A stretch of 64,000 nucleotides of DNA from NCBI RefSeq assembly GCF_047663525.1, contig NC_092591.1, forward strand, positions 30,227,001 through 30,291,000, read 5' to 3'. The DNA is from Anas platyrhynchos (taxonomy: Eukaryota > Chordata > Aves > Anseriformes > Anatidae). The first letter of the stretch is position 1; the number at the start of each line of letters is the position of its first letter. This document shows, one piece after another, positions 1-14,229 of this stretch. The position numbers and the translations under genes were made by a program. The notes below the pieces were generated by a model, which saw nothing but the letters and a program-made list of their open reading frames with translations, ran no database searches and was not told where the DNA came from.

Positions 1-3000
1 TTCCTCTCTGCCCTCTCCATCTCTTTTTCCAGCGTGATTTATTCGCTGGACCTCCCATCTCTGCCCTCCATCTCCCCTACCCGACAGCCTGGTGTCTGCA
101 TCTGCTCAGCACATGTCCTGAACGAGGGCAGGTAACGCGAGGCTGCTGGGGAGCACGGCTCCATCCCAGGCCCTGGGTGCAGGAGGGAGGAAGAGAGGAG
201 AGAAAAGCGTTCTCCTGAGCTCACAGCAGCCCTCTGCAGCTCTGGGAGGTGTTCCTGGGCAGAGGGAGCTGCTGCCTCCATCCCGGCAGGGCCAGCAGCA
301 GGAGGTCCTGAGAGCCTTCAGCCAAAGCACTTGTCCTCGTCTGCTTCTCGGGGCAAGGCTGGCGCCTCCAGAGCAGCCTTGTGAGTGTGCTGGCACTTCC
401 CCGGGGGCATCTCTCTCTCCTCAGCTTCCCCAAAGCTCCTGGGGGAAAAGGACGGGGGATATCCAGATGGAGCGAGGCCAGGGAGCTGCTGGTAGGAGGG
501 CGGGTCCCCGAGGATGTCTGATAAGGGGTGGGTTGTGATTCAGACAGCGACGTGCGCCCACGCCCGCGGAGGCTCAGTGGGGTCGGCGAGAGGTACTTTG
601 CCCGTGCTGTGGTTAATGTGTCCTCCGCAGGCCGGCGTCCTGTGAGCCGTGGCTGGACAGGGACCAGGCAGGGCCTGGGAGGAGAGGAGGTGGCAGCGAG
701 AGGGGGGCATCAGGGAAGATGAAGGGAGGTGTGAGCGGGCTGGTGGAAACGGGCGTGCTGGTGACTCAGAGCTGACCTGGGCTGCTCCTGGGCTGGGATT
801 GCACAAGGGCTGCTGAGGGAAGGAGATGGCCGACAGGAGGGGGAGGACTGGGGGTCTGGCAGGACTGAGGGAGAAGTGCCTGTGCCATGGAGCACAGACG
901 TGATCTCTGCTTTCCTTGGTGCTGCCCTTTCGTAGAGGTGTTTGCAGGGGGAGCGTTTCTCTGCTGGGATGTCAGTGAGCTGGGCACAGACATGAGTGCA
1001 AGAAGGCAGCAGTGGAAGCGAGTGGTTCGGGTCTTTTGGAGAGCAGATGTGGATGTGGAAGCTCTCACGTGGCTTTGGGGGGCACAAGGGTTAGGACTAC
1101 TGATGTGAGTAGGATCTAAGGGTGTGGATCCTGCCCAGGAGGTTAAAGCCAGCTTCCCCCTAAGGTACAAAGCAGGAGCTGGTGCTTGAGAATCATTCAC
1201 TGAGCTCAGCCTGGGATGTGTGCTGGCATCTGTCCTGTGGTATCTCACAGAGAGGCCCAAGGGACTGTAGAGTCTGGAGGAGGAAAGCTTTCATGCACAA
1301 CCAGCACCACCAACTTCTCCAAAAGCCCACCCATTGCCCATCCATGTTTTTTGGTGTCTGGACCCCACGAGGAGCAGGGGCACCAGCTGCTTTGGCTTCT
1401 TCACTGGAATCAAGGCTGCTTGCAAGGTAAGGGAAGAAAAGCAGATGTTGTGACCTGGAAACATTCACTTGGAAGTGTAGAGCATCTCAGCAGCTTCCTG
1501 ATGAACTCCGGGGGCTGAGGAGAGATGGTGAAAGCCTCTGTGGAGCCCTGGAGCCTCCTCTTTGGTGTCCTGTGACCAGCAACCCACCAGCTGCACGGAG
1601 CTGTAGGCAAGGCAGGGTTTCTCTCTGCCCTCTCACTTTTCTGCTAGAGCAAAGCGTTTGCTGGGGCTGTCTGTCTGGGGCCGGACTCATCCCAGTTGCT
1701 GTGTTGCTGGCTGCAAGGACCCTGGGATGGAGCAGCTGCTGGGAGAGCTGGGCACTGCCCAGACGTACATCCCTACCCAAGTGGTTGTGGCCTCTTCTTA
1801 TTTTCTGCTTCCACGCCACTTTCTACCCTGCTGTCACTCTCTACCCATGGTCATTTGGTGAGAAATAAAACCAGAAGAAGCCTCCTAAAGATGGAAATGA
1901 GATGGGACCGTGCTGCCCTTGTCCTGCTCTGCGGCCTTGTGGCTGGGGTGAGACCGAAACACTCCTTGGAGCTGGGAGCTGTGCCAGCATGGTGCAAGGC
2001 TGTGTGACCTACGGACCCCTGGCCCACAGCAGTGCTGTTGGAGTCTGCCTGTCCTCGGTGCCACCCTCACAGGGTCCCAGGCTGTGGCTTGGTGTCCCCA
2101 CAGTGCACCTCTGCCTGGGATTTCCCTGCTCGGGGTGGTGTTGCTGTGGCAGAGCTCACTGGGTAACCCCTTTGCCTCTCTCCAGTGGTGTTGCTGGTAG
2201 GGGCTTGGACTTTGCACCCTCCGATAAGCTAAATGTGTCTGAGGAATGATTAACTAGCATGTGCGTTGCCAGAGGACAGGGGAGCAGCTGTGACTGGAGA
2301 CACAAACAGGAAGGGGCTCGTGGCTCTTGGGCCCAAGCTGGTGCTTGCCATTGCCTCTCCTGTGCGCCCGCTCAGGGGGCAGCATCCCGCAGGAGAGAGA
2401 TCCTGCACCGTGATGCCTTGGGCTTTTCCAGAGCTCAGGGTGGACAGAGAGATGAGCCTGTTGGACCAGCAGGGGAGGTGCAGAGCCCAGGGGAGGAGAC
2501 CCTTGTGCGTGGGGAGAAAGGGTGCTCCTAGATGTAGGGGGTGGGTTGCTTTGGATGCTGTGCTTGGCTACTTGTTGGCTCCCACATCGGGTCTCATGGA
2601 TACAACCTCTTGCTCCTCCTGACTGGCATGCTTTAAATCCTTGCACATCCAGCACGCCTTCCTTCTAGCATGCCCCAGGGCACGTTCAAGGCATGTTTGA
2701 ATGAAAGGCTTCCTTCCCGAGGGAAAGTGCAACGTGATACTCAGGGTCTGCGCTTATCTCCCTGAACTTTGTTTTGATGCCAGTACGGAAAATGGCGAAA
2801 GGGAGGTCTAGGAGCAGGGCTGCGGGGCTGGAGAGCGGGACAAAGCAGAGAGAGACACCAGACCTGCTGGGGGATGAGAGCAAACACTCACTGGCTTTGC
2901 TGGGGAGGAGGCTGGTTGGAAGGGCCAAGACCAGAGTTTTAAATAGCCTTGTTGTCGGGATTTGAGGGCAGAGGCTAGGGGGAAGCAGGGGGATGAGGTC

Positions 3001-6000
3001 CTGGTGTGGTGCCGCACAGCTGTGATCATAACCCATGACGTGTCCAGGGCTAGGGCTGATGTGCAGGGCTGCAGGCAGGGGTGGGAACCATTCCCTCTGG
3101 TGCTGCATCATTGCTTCTCTCTCACACCCCAGTTGCTGTGATAGGCTTAGTGGAAGAAGAGCTGGCATCAGTCTGCAGTGGTTACGGTTTTCCTGGCCTC
3201 TCTAGACTGCACAAACTTTTCCTTTTTCCCCACTCTTCCCTTTCTCCATCTCTCATCTCTTTTGCTCAATCAAATCCCCTTTTTTCTGCTGCTCTCATTA
3301 TTCATTTGCAGTGTATTGAAGGAGATGTACTGAATTATGCCCTGAGTAGTCACAAACCGCATCACTGGGAAGAGCAAAACAAGCGGGGCTGTGATTGCAA
3401 ACCAGTGCATAGTGTGAATAGAGACTGAGCAGGCTAGGGAAGCAGAGTGGGACGGGACCAGAAGTGAGTAAGGAGCTGAGAGGCACATGCAGTGCCAACA
3501 GCCATGGTCTAGCCTTTGATGTCTCTGATTTTTAGAAAAGGGTGATGAAAGCAGTTTTTGCTGGGACTGAATTTTTCTTCTGTAGGCTCTCCTTCTCACC
3601 CTAACATTGCAGTGGTGTATTGCCTCGTGAGACTTGGAGTGCCAAACAGATCTGATTTCCTTCTCCAAAGAGAAGATGATAGTACTTGATGCGGAGGAGA
3701 TGATGCAGAAGGTGTGGGGTGGGCATGGGACAGGATCTGGGGAAGACACAGGCAGTTCCCCAAAGAGGTGGAAGCCTAGGTCCTATAAGCTGTCTGTCTG
3801 TCTGTATGTTTTAATGACAAGGACTGTAGAGCGTGCAGAGCCACTCTTGCTTGCAGCCTTGAGGAGTGAACGTTGCATAAAGAGAGCATAAAACTTAATT
3901 TGGAATATGCAGATTCGCTTGGTTTGTATGCCTGACAATACTTATTAATAAACAGCTTTCATTTATAACTTTTACTCCGTTGGGCGGATTACAGCTAACT
4001 GCTGGAAATCCAGATAAACAGGAAACCAAACAATTTATCAGTGAGCTTGATCTCGGCTTATCTCTTCTGTTATGACAAGCAATGGTTATGGACATTGATT
4101 CAATAAAGCACTAAAAAGCGCGCTTTGACTTTATTGGAAATGAAACACCTGCTTAAAGTAAAGCAAAAGCCTAAGAAGGGCATTATAAGGGCCATCAAGC
4201 CATTTCACAGTCGGCTGCCTGCTGACAATATGATCCATGCTCAGCTCAGTGTAAGAGCAGAAACAGTCCTTTCCCTGACGAGATCCCATCCGAATCGAAG
4301 CCTGAGGTCAGTGGGGAGTTCTGGGTGGGCAGGAGGAGGGCACCCGTCCATCTCCCCTGTTGTAGTTCAACCCTCACGAGGGGTTGTTGGGATGGACAGC
4401 TGGATGGTGATGAGTTTTTACATGCAGCATAGTGGAAAACACAGAGGGGAAAGAGGGGTGATAAACGATGTTTCACAACTAATTTCATTGTTGGCATTGC
4501 GGGAGCTGAAGGAACACCAGGTAGAGCAATGCGGGACCTGCAGACAGGGCTTCTCGTCCCGGAATGAAATGTTCGGCTGCTGGAGGTTTTGCAGGGGCTT
4601 GAGAGGGGAAACTGGTCAAAAGTCAATGCAGTCTAACAGGATGCTCTTCTGGAACATCAGGGCAGGGACCTTTCCTGCTCCTCTGCTTTCAGACGCAGAC
4701 ACTATGTCCCTGTTACACTCAGGAGGTGTCTGTGGTTGAAACAGATCATGGATGGTCACTGATAGATGTTTGTACTGAAATTTACAGCTTTTTAATGTGA
4801 CTTTTCAGCACAGTTCTCTCAATTTAGCCAAGGCGCAAATAAGTCAGTGATTGTACCGCTGGGCTGTCCAGAACCTGCCGTGTTTCACCCAAGCCAAGTC
4901 TGGCTTTGAAAGAGATGAGGATGGTACCGGTGACAGTGGGCTGTGGTGGTTTGCAAGCCTGGTACCAGACACCACAAACACTTGCCCCCCTTGGTGCAGA
5001 GCAATGCCTCACCAGGCACTCACAGTGCTTTTCACTAGCAGAGGTCTGGCCCCTCATGCACAGGCTGGCGTGCTTTCAGTTGGCTCTCTGAGGGGGAGTG
5101 GTAGCGAGGTTTTATTTAGCTTTTTATGTCAGCCCTCTTCTCTGCAGTTTGGGAAACTAAACCACACAGAGTGAGTGTTGAGAGCTAGATTGGAACGGGA
5201 TGGAGAAAGTTGGTCGGATGTGTCCCTATTTTGTGTTTTGAGCTGGCGACGACCAGCCAGTGAACAATTCACGGTAGCAAATGGGAAGGGGAATGAGCTT
5301 CAGGAACATGGGCTGCTCCCAGATGATGGTCACTGAAGAAAATGTTTGGAGCTCTCTCTTTTGGCAGGGATGAAACCCAGCTTCTGTAGAATTTGTGTAG
5401 TGGCCAACCTGTTGTTTAAAGGGGTCAGGATGTTGGTTTTTGTCAATGCAGGAGAGCAGCGTTAAATCTCGTTTTGCTGTTCCGCAATGTCATGGGACTG
5501 TTAATAAATCCAGCAGCCTCGTGTCAGTGAGCATCTGGGAAGTTTGAGGTGCTTGCCCTCACCGCTGGCTGTGTGGCAGCTCTTCAGGCTGGCGGCGAGA
5601 GGCAGGCTCTGTACTCGAGTTGTGATGATCTGGGTGGAAGATGAGCCTCCCTACCTACAGGGACAGCTGAGGACTGCCTGGGATAGTGACCTCTCGCCTC
5701 TGTTCTTAGCGCTACTTGCACCTCTTTCCTGGCTAATTTCATAAGGCCCAGCATAAGTGGCAGCATCTTCTGATAAAATTACTTTCTGGTATTTCCTACT
5801 TCGGAAATACCCTTTCTTAAAATAATGATGCTTAACTGAGTTTCAGGCCAAAGAGGACTATCAGGTCTTCTAGCCTGACCCATGCAACAGCCTTGAGCAG
5901 CACAACCTCCTGATAAAGCAGTGGAGGAACAATGGGATGGTTGTGTTTGCTGCCAGTGAGAATTTACCCACGATATTGATCTTCACATCCGAGCCTTGCT

Positions 6001-9000
6001 GGGAGAACTGTGGGACTTCTCATCATGTGTGTTTGTGGGGTTGTGTTTTAGCTGTTAAAAAACAAATAAATAAAAACATAGCTGTAGCTGGGCGCTTTTA
6101 CAGGAAAGCATACATTCAATTGGACTGTGCAAAATAGCCTTTGCCCTTGGCTCAGCCCTGGGAGTCTGCTAGGGCTGAGGACTTCCCTGGGGGACACTGA
6201 GTAAAAGAGACTTAGCACAGATCATCAGAAATTCATTTGCAGTAACCTTTAAAAACCTGCATCAGTGTAGTCCCCTGCGAAGACTTGAGAGGCCAGTGAT
6301 CTTGGGAACTGCCTTCTCCTCTTGTGAGCAGAGATGTCGTGGGGTCCAATGCTCTATGAGCCAGTACTGTAAAAACAGCCTATGGAGATGGCTGTGCTTG
6401 CTCGGTGGGTGCGAACAGTCCAGGGAAAGAGACATCTCAGCTCTCCCCTCCGGTGCGGCAGCGGGTGTGCAGGAGCAGCGGTACCTTGGACAGCAGTTAC
6501 TGTCCCCGCATGGCTCGTGACCCTCCTGCTGTGGCAAGCAGGATGGGGACAGATGACACAGATGACACGGGGGGCAGGCGGATGGTCAGCCTCTCCGGGA
6601 CAAAAGCATCCCACTTCCAATCTGCAGGTGCAGCGGCGTGGAAGGGCTCCGGGAAGTTCCCTGAGTGGCATATCGTGCCAAATGCCCCGTCTAATTCAGC
6701 TCTTGACCTAAAGCAAAAGCGCTGACATACATGAGTGGTGATGTGGTGTTGCTCTTTCCTAGTGTGTGAAGAGACTGCTAGGGGACACCCAGGGACCTGC
6801 AAAAGGGGTGTTTTGTTTAGTGACAGAGCCCAGCACACAGTGAGCCCCCCGAGGAAGCCCAGCGGGTCACTGTTGGGGTAGGGCCTGGCTGCGGGTTACA
6901 CCCGTGCTGTTCCAAAGGTATTTTGGGGTCTGTCACAAAAGAGAGTGGGGTAACAAAGCAAAGTGGCTGTGCTGCCATGGGGGTGGGTGGGTGGCTGACT
7001 CTCACCGCTCATGCTCTTGACTCAACTTCCCCCCCAGAACTGGTCACAGCCACCACCGCAGCCGTTCCAGCCTCTTCTGTCATCCTTCACTCGTAGCTCC
7101 TGCTGCTGTTCACAGTCAGCAAGGAGTTGTCCTGCAGCCCCTGGAGGGAGCTTAGCTCCGTGGTGGATTTTAGCACTTCTCTTGTGAGAAGCCTTTGGGC
7201 AAGGGATGAGCCCCACACGCTGTGCTGGCGCTGGGGGCAGCGGGACAAAGTCAGTGCACTCTCTGCTCCCCTTCTGTGGACAGTTTGCGAGTTTGGGAGT
7301 TGCAGTAACATGTGCTTTGAATGAATTTAGCCAACAGGAGTCCCTTGGCAGGACTGGCGAGCTACAGTGGGGTTAAGGAAATAGGAAAATATTTCCCAGA
7401 TTGTTCCTGTAGAGCGGAAAATCCTAAATCAACTTGTAATCACCTAGTTACCTCTGAAACCTTTACCCAGTGATGTGAGGAACCTGAAGGACAGTCGGTG
7501 AGCAGGCAATGGTGGTGGCCTTCTGTGCTGAGCAAGGTTGGTCTTGTCTCCTTGAGCTTCTTGTGTTTTTGCTGAGAGGCTTCCTGCTGCCTCTCTGCGG
7601 TGTGGTTTTTGACAGGTCCCAAGATGGTGAGCAGTAATGTTAGGATGTGTCTGTACTGCAGTCGTGCACAAGGGCCTTGGGCCTGTTGCGGCTGCGCTCT
7701 GCAGGCACGGAGGAGCAGATGGGCCCCGGCTCGCGGGTTTCACCCCTCGTGGAGAGCTGCTCTTCCCTGCCAGGAACATCTCCTTTCGTGGCTGACACTG
7801 TCAAATCTCGCACGCCAGCTGCCATATCCTCTCTGTGAAGCTGCAGCTCGCTCCCAGCAGAGTGCTTTCTCCAAATGTGAGCTCCTACATGTGAGGATCG
7901 AACCACCACAACTCAGCCTCCCAGCAACAAATAAGCCAGGCGGGGACCTGCTTTGGTAAAGCTTCTTTTATGCATCCCTGGCAGCATTACTTCAACCTTT
8001 GCCAAAGCTTCTCCAATATTTCCATATCCTCCTCTGCACCGAGCGGGCTGTGGACTCCAGCAGTGGTGTGCAGAAAGCCAGGACCATTTCTCCTATGTCT
8101 GCTTGATGATGCTTGTGCGCAGAGAACTCTGCGGTCACCGCCAGAGATGCCATGTCATGGCAAGGACTTGTGTGGCTGTGGTTAGTCCTAAATACTGGAG
8201 CCTTTCTATTAGAAATTTTTTATATGTTTCCCAGCCTGTACATGCTGCATTCAGGTGGCGATTCAGGACGCTCTGTAAGAATGAATATATATATATTTTT
8301 TCCTTTTTGTTGCTATCCCACCAGTCAGTGTGCCACCGTCAAACTTTGCCAGGCGGAGATCAGCAGTAAGAAATGCTGAATGGCTTTGGTGCTGGTACCA
8401 GTCCTGGGGGGCTCTGCCAGTAACTACACTGCTCTTTGACGTCTTGGTATAAGCAGCGGTATTTCAGCTCTGTCAGTGATGCAGCGTTTGATCTCTCTTG
8501 TGTTCTCCCTGCCAGTTCCACGCAGGGGAAGTTGCTAATTAGGATGTCGTTTGGCATTAAGTGAAATGCACTGCAGAAATTCAAGCCTGTAGACCCTCAG
8601 GGCAGGGACTTGAATGGACAGCCCTGGTCCTAGCAGCCCCAGAGCATGTTGTTACAGTCACCTCACTAACAGGTGTCTGCAGCAACCTCGAGATGCTGCT
8701 GGTACCACAAACGGAAAGACAAAAAGCATGTTTTGCAGGAAGGCTGGGCTTTTTGCACCATTGCTGATGATGTCAGCTGAAGAGCTGTGGTTCTGCCCAG
8801 CTGAAGCTGTGTGCCTCGTTTTTTGGAAAGCAAAGCGAGGTGCACCTGGGGAAAAATAATTCCAGAGATACTGCCAGGGAGAGAGGCAGCCTGCCTTCCT
8901 GCTGCTGGTTGTGGCAGATGCTGGGGTGGCAATGGAAGGTGATAGTGAGAGGATTGCGGTGCACAGGCTGGAGACAGTCGCAGGAGACAGATCATGTCAG

Positions 9001-10124
9001 GTTGATGGCAGTCGGGACCGGAGGAGTTGGCCTGTGAGCAGTTGTGGCTAGGAGATAGTGAATGGCCCAGCTGTGAGATCCTTGTGCTATTTAGGCACTG
9101 GCAGTGATTGGAGATAAGAAAGGGAGCATTCAGGTCAGCCTTCGAGGAGAGAAGCCAGACTTTTGAGTGTGGGCCTGCGGCATTGTCTCCCGAATGGAAG
9201 CGATGAAAGTCCAGACGCACGGCGCGGGGCAAGCTGGGAGTGAGTGACCTTGTGCTGGCCTGGACAGAAGGCTCTAAGAGTTTTGTTAATCTGTTGATCT
9301 AATGACTCACGCGATTCGTGTGATTTGCCTTCCCTCGTAACTTGACTGTGTCACAGCACTGGCAGCGGGCTGCCTGGTTCGCCCGGGACCTGCTTTTCCC
9401 AGCAGGTGCTGCAACACGGGAGCTGCGTGTGAACTCTGCTCTCGTGGCAGGAGCTGGGTGAGCGGCGCTGGGCAGCAGCCGCTGTTGCTGCAACTTGGCC
9501 TCCGTGCCAAGGACAGGAGGGAAGGCTCCCAGAGGTCTGCCCAGGTTGAGGTGCCAGGAGAGGGCTCTCGGCTTGGTTCCCAGGTCCCTGACCTTCCCTG
9601 TGCATCTCTTCTGCACTCATTACTTGAATATATACCTCTCACCCGCTGTCATCTGCCCCTTGCAGCCCAGGCCGTGCTGCTATGAGGTTTGTCTCACAGT
9701 TCTGCTGCTTTGGGTACATCTCGCCCGCCTCTCAGTGCCAGAATTTGCCTCTACTTGTCTTTTGTGTGGACACTGCTCATTCTGTGTGTTGGGAGCCATT
9801 CTGCCTCCAGGCACACACGCAGCCAGTGCCTCCCAAAGGCTGACCTCCTTGTCCTCTAGTCTGTGTGAATATTCTCTGCTGCCCTCCCCACCCCACGTCC
9901 TCCAGCAGCATGCCAGGCACCTTCCCTCTCCTCGCTTGCGCTGCTCCGGACAGCATGCTGCTTTGAAGTGAGACCCAGAACACACAGAGAGCCCGCAGGG
10001 TGGATGGGATCCAAGCGGCACGTTCCGTATCTGATTTGTATTGTCTGGTAACTGTTTGCTAAATCCCTGGTGCGGGAGCTATGTTCCAGTGCAGGAGAAA
10101 GCTCACAGTTGGTCAGAAAATACA

Positions 10125-10255
10125 AACAGCAAGTAAAATAAAAATAAAATAAATAACAAAACAAAAACACAAAACAACATTCAGTCTGAAGTCTATATGG
10201 AAATAGCCAGTATGGCAATAATCTCTAATTTTATTTATTTATTTATTTATTTTAA
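10125..10255. repeat. A/T-rich simple repeats, including (TTTA)n
   Basis: Bases 10129-10175 are an A-rich tract with AAAAT and AAAC units. A run of about six TTTA/ATTT tetramers follows at 10229-10255. These are ordinary microsatellites that separate two more GC-rich stretches. No element boundary or target duplication was seen. Confidence 0.75.
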
Positions 10256-13200
10256 ATAACCATTTTAATTGAGCCTTTTTTATTATTGGCTAGAGAAGTT
10301 TAGTTTAGCTCTGGAAAAGGCAAAGTATGAAGGCGACTGAGCTAGTCCCTGAATGCCTTGCTGAGAAGTAGCTTTCTTAGAGCAGAAGGTTCTTTAGTAG
10401 GTAAAGGTATGGAGATAAATCATGCAAACTGAGACAAGAAAAAAGAGGGTGCAGGTTTATTAGTGTCTCTCCTTGCTCAGGAGATGAATTGATCTGCTGA
10501 AGCTTAATTCAGGACTGCATCTGTCCAAAGGATGTGTCCAGTGCAGCGAGAAGTTCTGGGTTTGGTGGGGGACACAGTAAAATTCTGTGGACTTGGGGAT
10601 ATAAGTCTGTATAGTCTTAAGATGAATGAAGTCAGAGAAATAGTGTTTACAGTGTCCTTCAGTCCATCCCTCCTTCAAGAGCACAAGAAGGGCACATCAG
10701 CTCCTGAACCGGTCCTGAACCAGATCCAACTGGCAGAGCAGGAAGATTCATGCTGGGCAACCCCACCACTGCTCTCTAGGGCAGCGTGCACCCATGGCAG
10801 TACCTACAAACACCCCGTTCGTACTCTGTGGCTGCCAAGCAAGACTTGGGGTGCTGAAGCAGGATGCGTTGGATCTTTTTCTTTCCTCCTTGGGGAAAGA
10901 AATGACTGCCCTGAACCTGTCTGCTTCTTTTGGTCGTGCTGCTCTGCTCTTGGGACCTGGGAAGTGGTATTGGGTCTTGGGAGGTTTGTGCCACTGGTGA
11001 AGCAGAGGTGAATGAGGACTTCCTGCAGTGATGGTAGGGGAAACCAGTGATAAAAGAAGCTGTTGGTGCCCTTTGTGGTTTTTGTAGGAGTGTTTCTGGA
11101 GCAAATGCTATTGCCATATACTGCCGAGAGCAAATGCTGCACAGTTGCATGTCCCAGCAGTGTGAGAAGGAAGATCTCAATGACCCGATGCTCCTGTTTG
11201 TGAAAGATTGGTTGCACAAAAGCAGCAATGCCCTCCCCAATCCCTGGCAGAAGTCCCATCTGGATAAAGAGCTCTGCCTTCGTACACTCAGCCTCCTCTG
11301 GAGGCTGTCCAGGCCGGACAGGAGGGACCTTGTTGCCTCCCAGCTAGAAGGGAGGAACGAGACGCCTGATCTGGACATGGTGTTCCTGGCGATGCTTGGC
11401 TGCCTGTAGGTTTGTATTCTGCTGCTGTTTGATTGTTCAGCTTCACGCCCAAGGATTGTTTTGTGCTTGGGGGCTTCCAGGGGAAGCAGCGCAGCTCCAA
11501 GTCCTGAATCTCCTGCGCAGGTCTTCATAACAGGGCTGAAAGTGGGCCCCAGCGTGGCTTCTGGACCACTGAGATTCCTCAAAGCCTTTCTAGGAGCCCG
11601 GCAGTGCCAGGGGCCCTGTAGCAAGGTCAGTGTCCAGGGCTGTGTCCCTGGGGCACTCTGCCTGGCAGTAGCAGGGCGGTGACATTGCACAGGCACCTTC
11701 TGCCAGCCTTGTCAAGTCCCTTTGCCTCCCTGACTCTTTATTTCCTTTCCCAGTCACTGCTGACCATGGCCCGGGGCACTGGGTCATAATCTCTGCTTAA
11801 TGTCAATATGTAACTGGCAATTCCTTTTTTTTTTCATGTATCACCAATATGTTTGGATAATAATTCTCACTGAAGAGACCTTACACTGACAGGGAAGAGA
11901 ACTGAGCCAGGCCTTCACGGACGTCACCCGACAGAAGCTCCTGTCCCCAAAATTTGATATCTATGTATAGCCAGTGGCTGAGAAGAGCAGCACAGCTGTG
12001 GTTTCTGTGCCAGAGCAGAAGCTTTGGCTTAGAGGTCTCCTTTTTTCTGCCCTGTCCTTCACCTGAGGCTGGGCAAGTGGAGCTGTTTCAGCCCGACTGC
12101 GAGAGCCGCCAGTGCGCTCGGATGGAGTGGCCTTCTCTGGTCCTGCTGTCCTCCCGGCCAGCCCTCCAGCACCCTCAGCCTGGGGAGGGAGATAAAGGCG
12201 TTATCTTCTGCCTCTGGTTCTCCAAACAAACAGGGCAATGTGCCCCCCTGGGCAGGCACCTTGGACCCGCCAAATGGCGACGCTTGTGTGGGTGCTGCTG
12301 TTTCTGCCATCTTAGCGCATGAATTGACAAGCAGGGCATTGACGGCAGCAGGGACACACACAAACGCTCCACTGTGTCCCCTCTCACACCTTCCCCTCCT
12401 CCTCCTCGGCCCCGATGCCCGGAGGACAATGGCTCTATCCAAGCCAAGGTTCACAGCTGGCAAGGGCGGAGGAGAGGCCAGGACCAGGGTGGGGAGCCGG
12501 AAGGAGAAGGGCCTCGGGTCCGGAGGGATAGCGGCTCTGAGAGGGAGCGGACAAGGAGAGATGGGAGCTGGGGAAATTTGGGAGGGCCTGGAAGAGGGAG
12601 AAGGTGCTGCCGGGCGGAGAGGCCAGAAGGAAGGTGGGAGGAGGAAGAAGAGGGTTCAGGAGGGAGGATGGGGTTCACTCACCTCTTCTGTATGGAGCCG
12701 CTTGCCTTTTTCTGCAAGGCTCCTTGAGGGACATGCCCTTGCCCTGCTGTTGTGTAGAGTGGTGCTTTCCTTTGGCTCCTCTTCTGCCTTGGGATGTCTC
12801 GCCACACACCTTGTCTTCCCCAGAACCTGGGAGAGAGGATGTTATCTCTATACTGGCTCTTATCACCTCTCTACTAAGAGGTCAGGAGTAGCAACAGGTA
12901 GGAAGGGTTGCTGTGAGCCTGAGACAGGACATGTCAAACACTTAGGGACACTTCCTGGCTTATCCCAAGGCACTTTTGTCAGATCTATTCTGTGCACGCA
13001 AGCTAAGAAGATGTGGGCCTGTGTGAGAGCAGAGGGGGGATTTCCAGGTGATGTGGGGCTGCTGCTGCCTTGGCATTGGGCTGCAGCCCACCGATGTTTT
13101 GGTTGCACTTTGTAATCTGGGAGGTTTGCTGCTGGCTCACCGTTCAGCCCGGTTGTTGCTCCAGGGTCTTTCTGGCCAATGTAGACCCTACAGCTCTTTC

Positions 13201-14229
13201 TATAGCACTTGGAATCCGGAGCCTTGGCTAAACCCCACCTCTGTGTCAGTGGGGATGCAGGAGCCGCCCCATTGCTTCAGGAGGGCAGGTGATGTCCTTG
13301 GCGGTGGGCTGACAACGTGATGTCCCTGGGAGGAGATGTGGGGTAGCGGCTGTACTTCTGCATCAGCTGAGGCAGTGCTGCATTTTGTGGTGGGAAGGGG
13401 CACCCACTGGGTTTGTGCGTGCCAGAGAAGGGTGTCTTAATGCAGCTGGAGCCACTTGGTGATGGCACATTGGGGTGAGTAACCAGCTGGTGCGGGTCAG
13501 CTCCGTTGCTCTTGGATCAAGTGAAGGCCCCCAAAGTCATGGAGCTGCATGGGTTGGCACCACATAAACGTTTCCCCTAAAGGCAGCCTGTGCAGACCCC
13601 AGCAGGCTGTCCTGGAGCGGCTGAAGGGGAGCCATGTGTCAGGAGGGGCTCACCCCCAGGGGGAGACGTGCTTCAGGACAGGGAGGGGACCCGGGGGGCC
13701 TTTCTGTGCTGTGGGCAGCAGAGGCTTCGCTCCAGGGTGGTCCCGAAAGCGCTTTAGGGGAGATGGGGGAGAGGTCTGGCTTGGCGTCCCACTCGGGTTA
13801 CAGGAGCCACTTCTGCCGGGAGTGACTGGTTATCGTTACAGTCAGGTAATAAAGAGCATTAATTAAGGAGGAATGCTGGGCCGGTATCTGGGGGGAGGCA
13901 GGGGCTGCGGGGTCGCGTTCCCTCCTGCCGAAGGGGATGTGTCCCCCCTCCGCACCCTCTGGGCAGCTCTGGGTTGGGAGCGTGGCAGGAGGGGGGGCTC
14001 ATCCCACTATCCCTTCAGCTAGGCGTGCTCTGTCCCCATGGCTGGCTGTCCCCAGCTGGCTGCTGTGTCACCCAAGCCTCTGGGCAGGGACAGAACTCCA
14101 TCGTGGCCTCCTGTCCCTCACTGCATCCCATCCCAGGGCAGCACAGGCACAGGGGGATGCCATTCCCTGAAAGAGCAGGACAGTGCTGGGCAGAGCCAGC
14201 TGGAAGGAGCAGATCTGAAGCCAAGCGCT

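Noticed and set aside
12240..13115. 291-codon + strand frame
   Set aside because: Purine-rich low-complexity sequence at 12450-12660 keeps it open; no domain, no splice or homology support.
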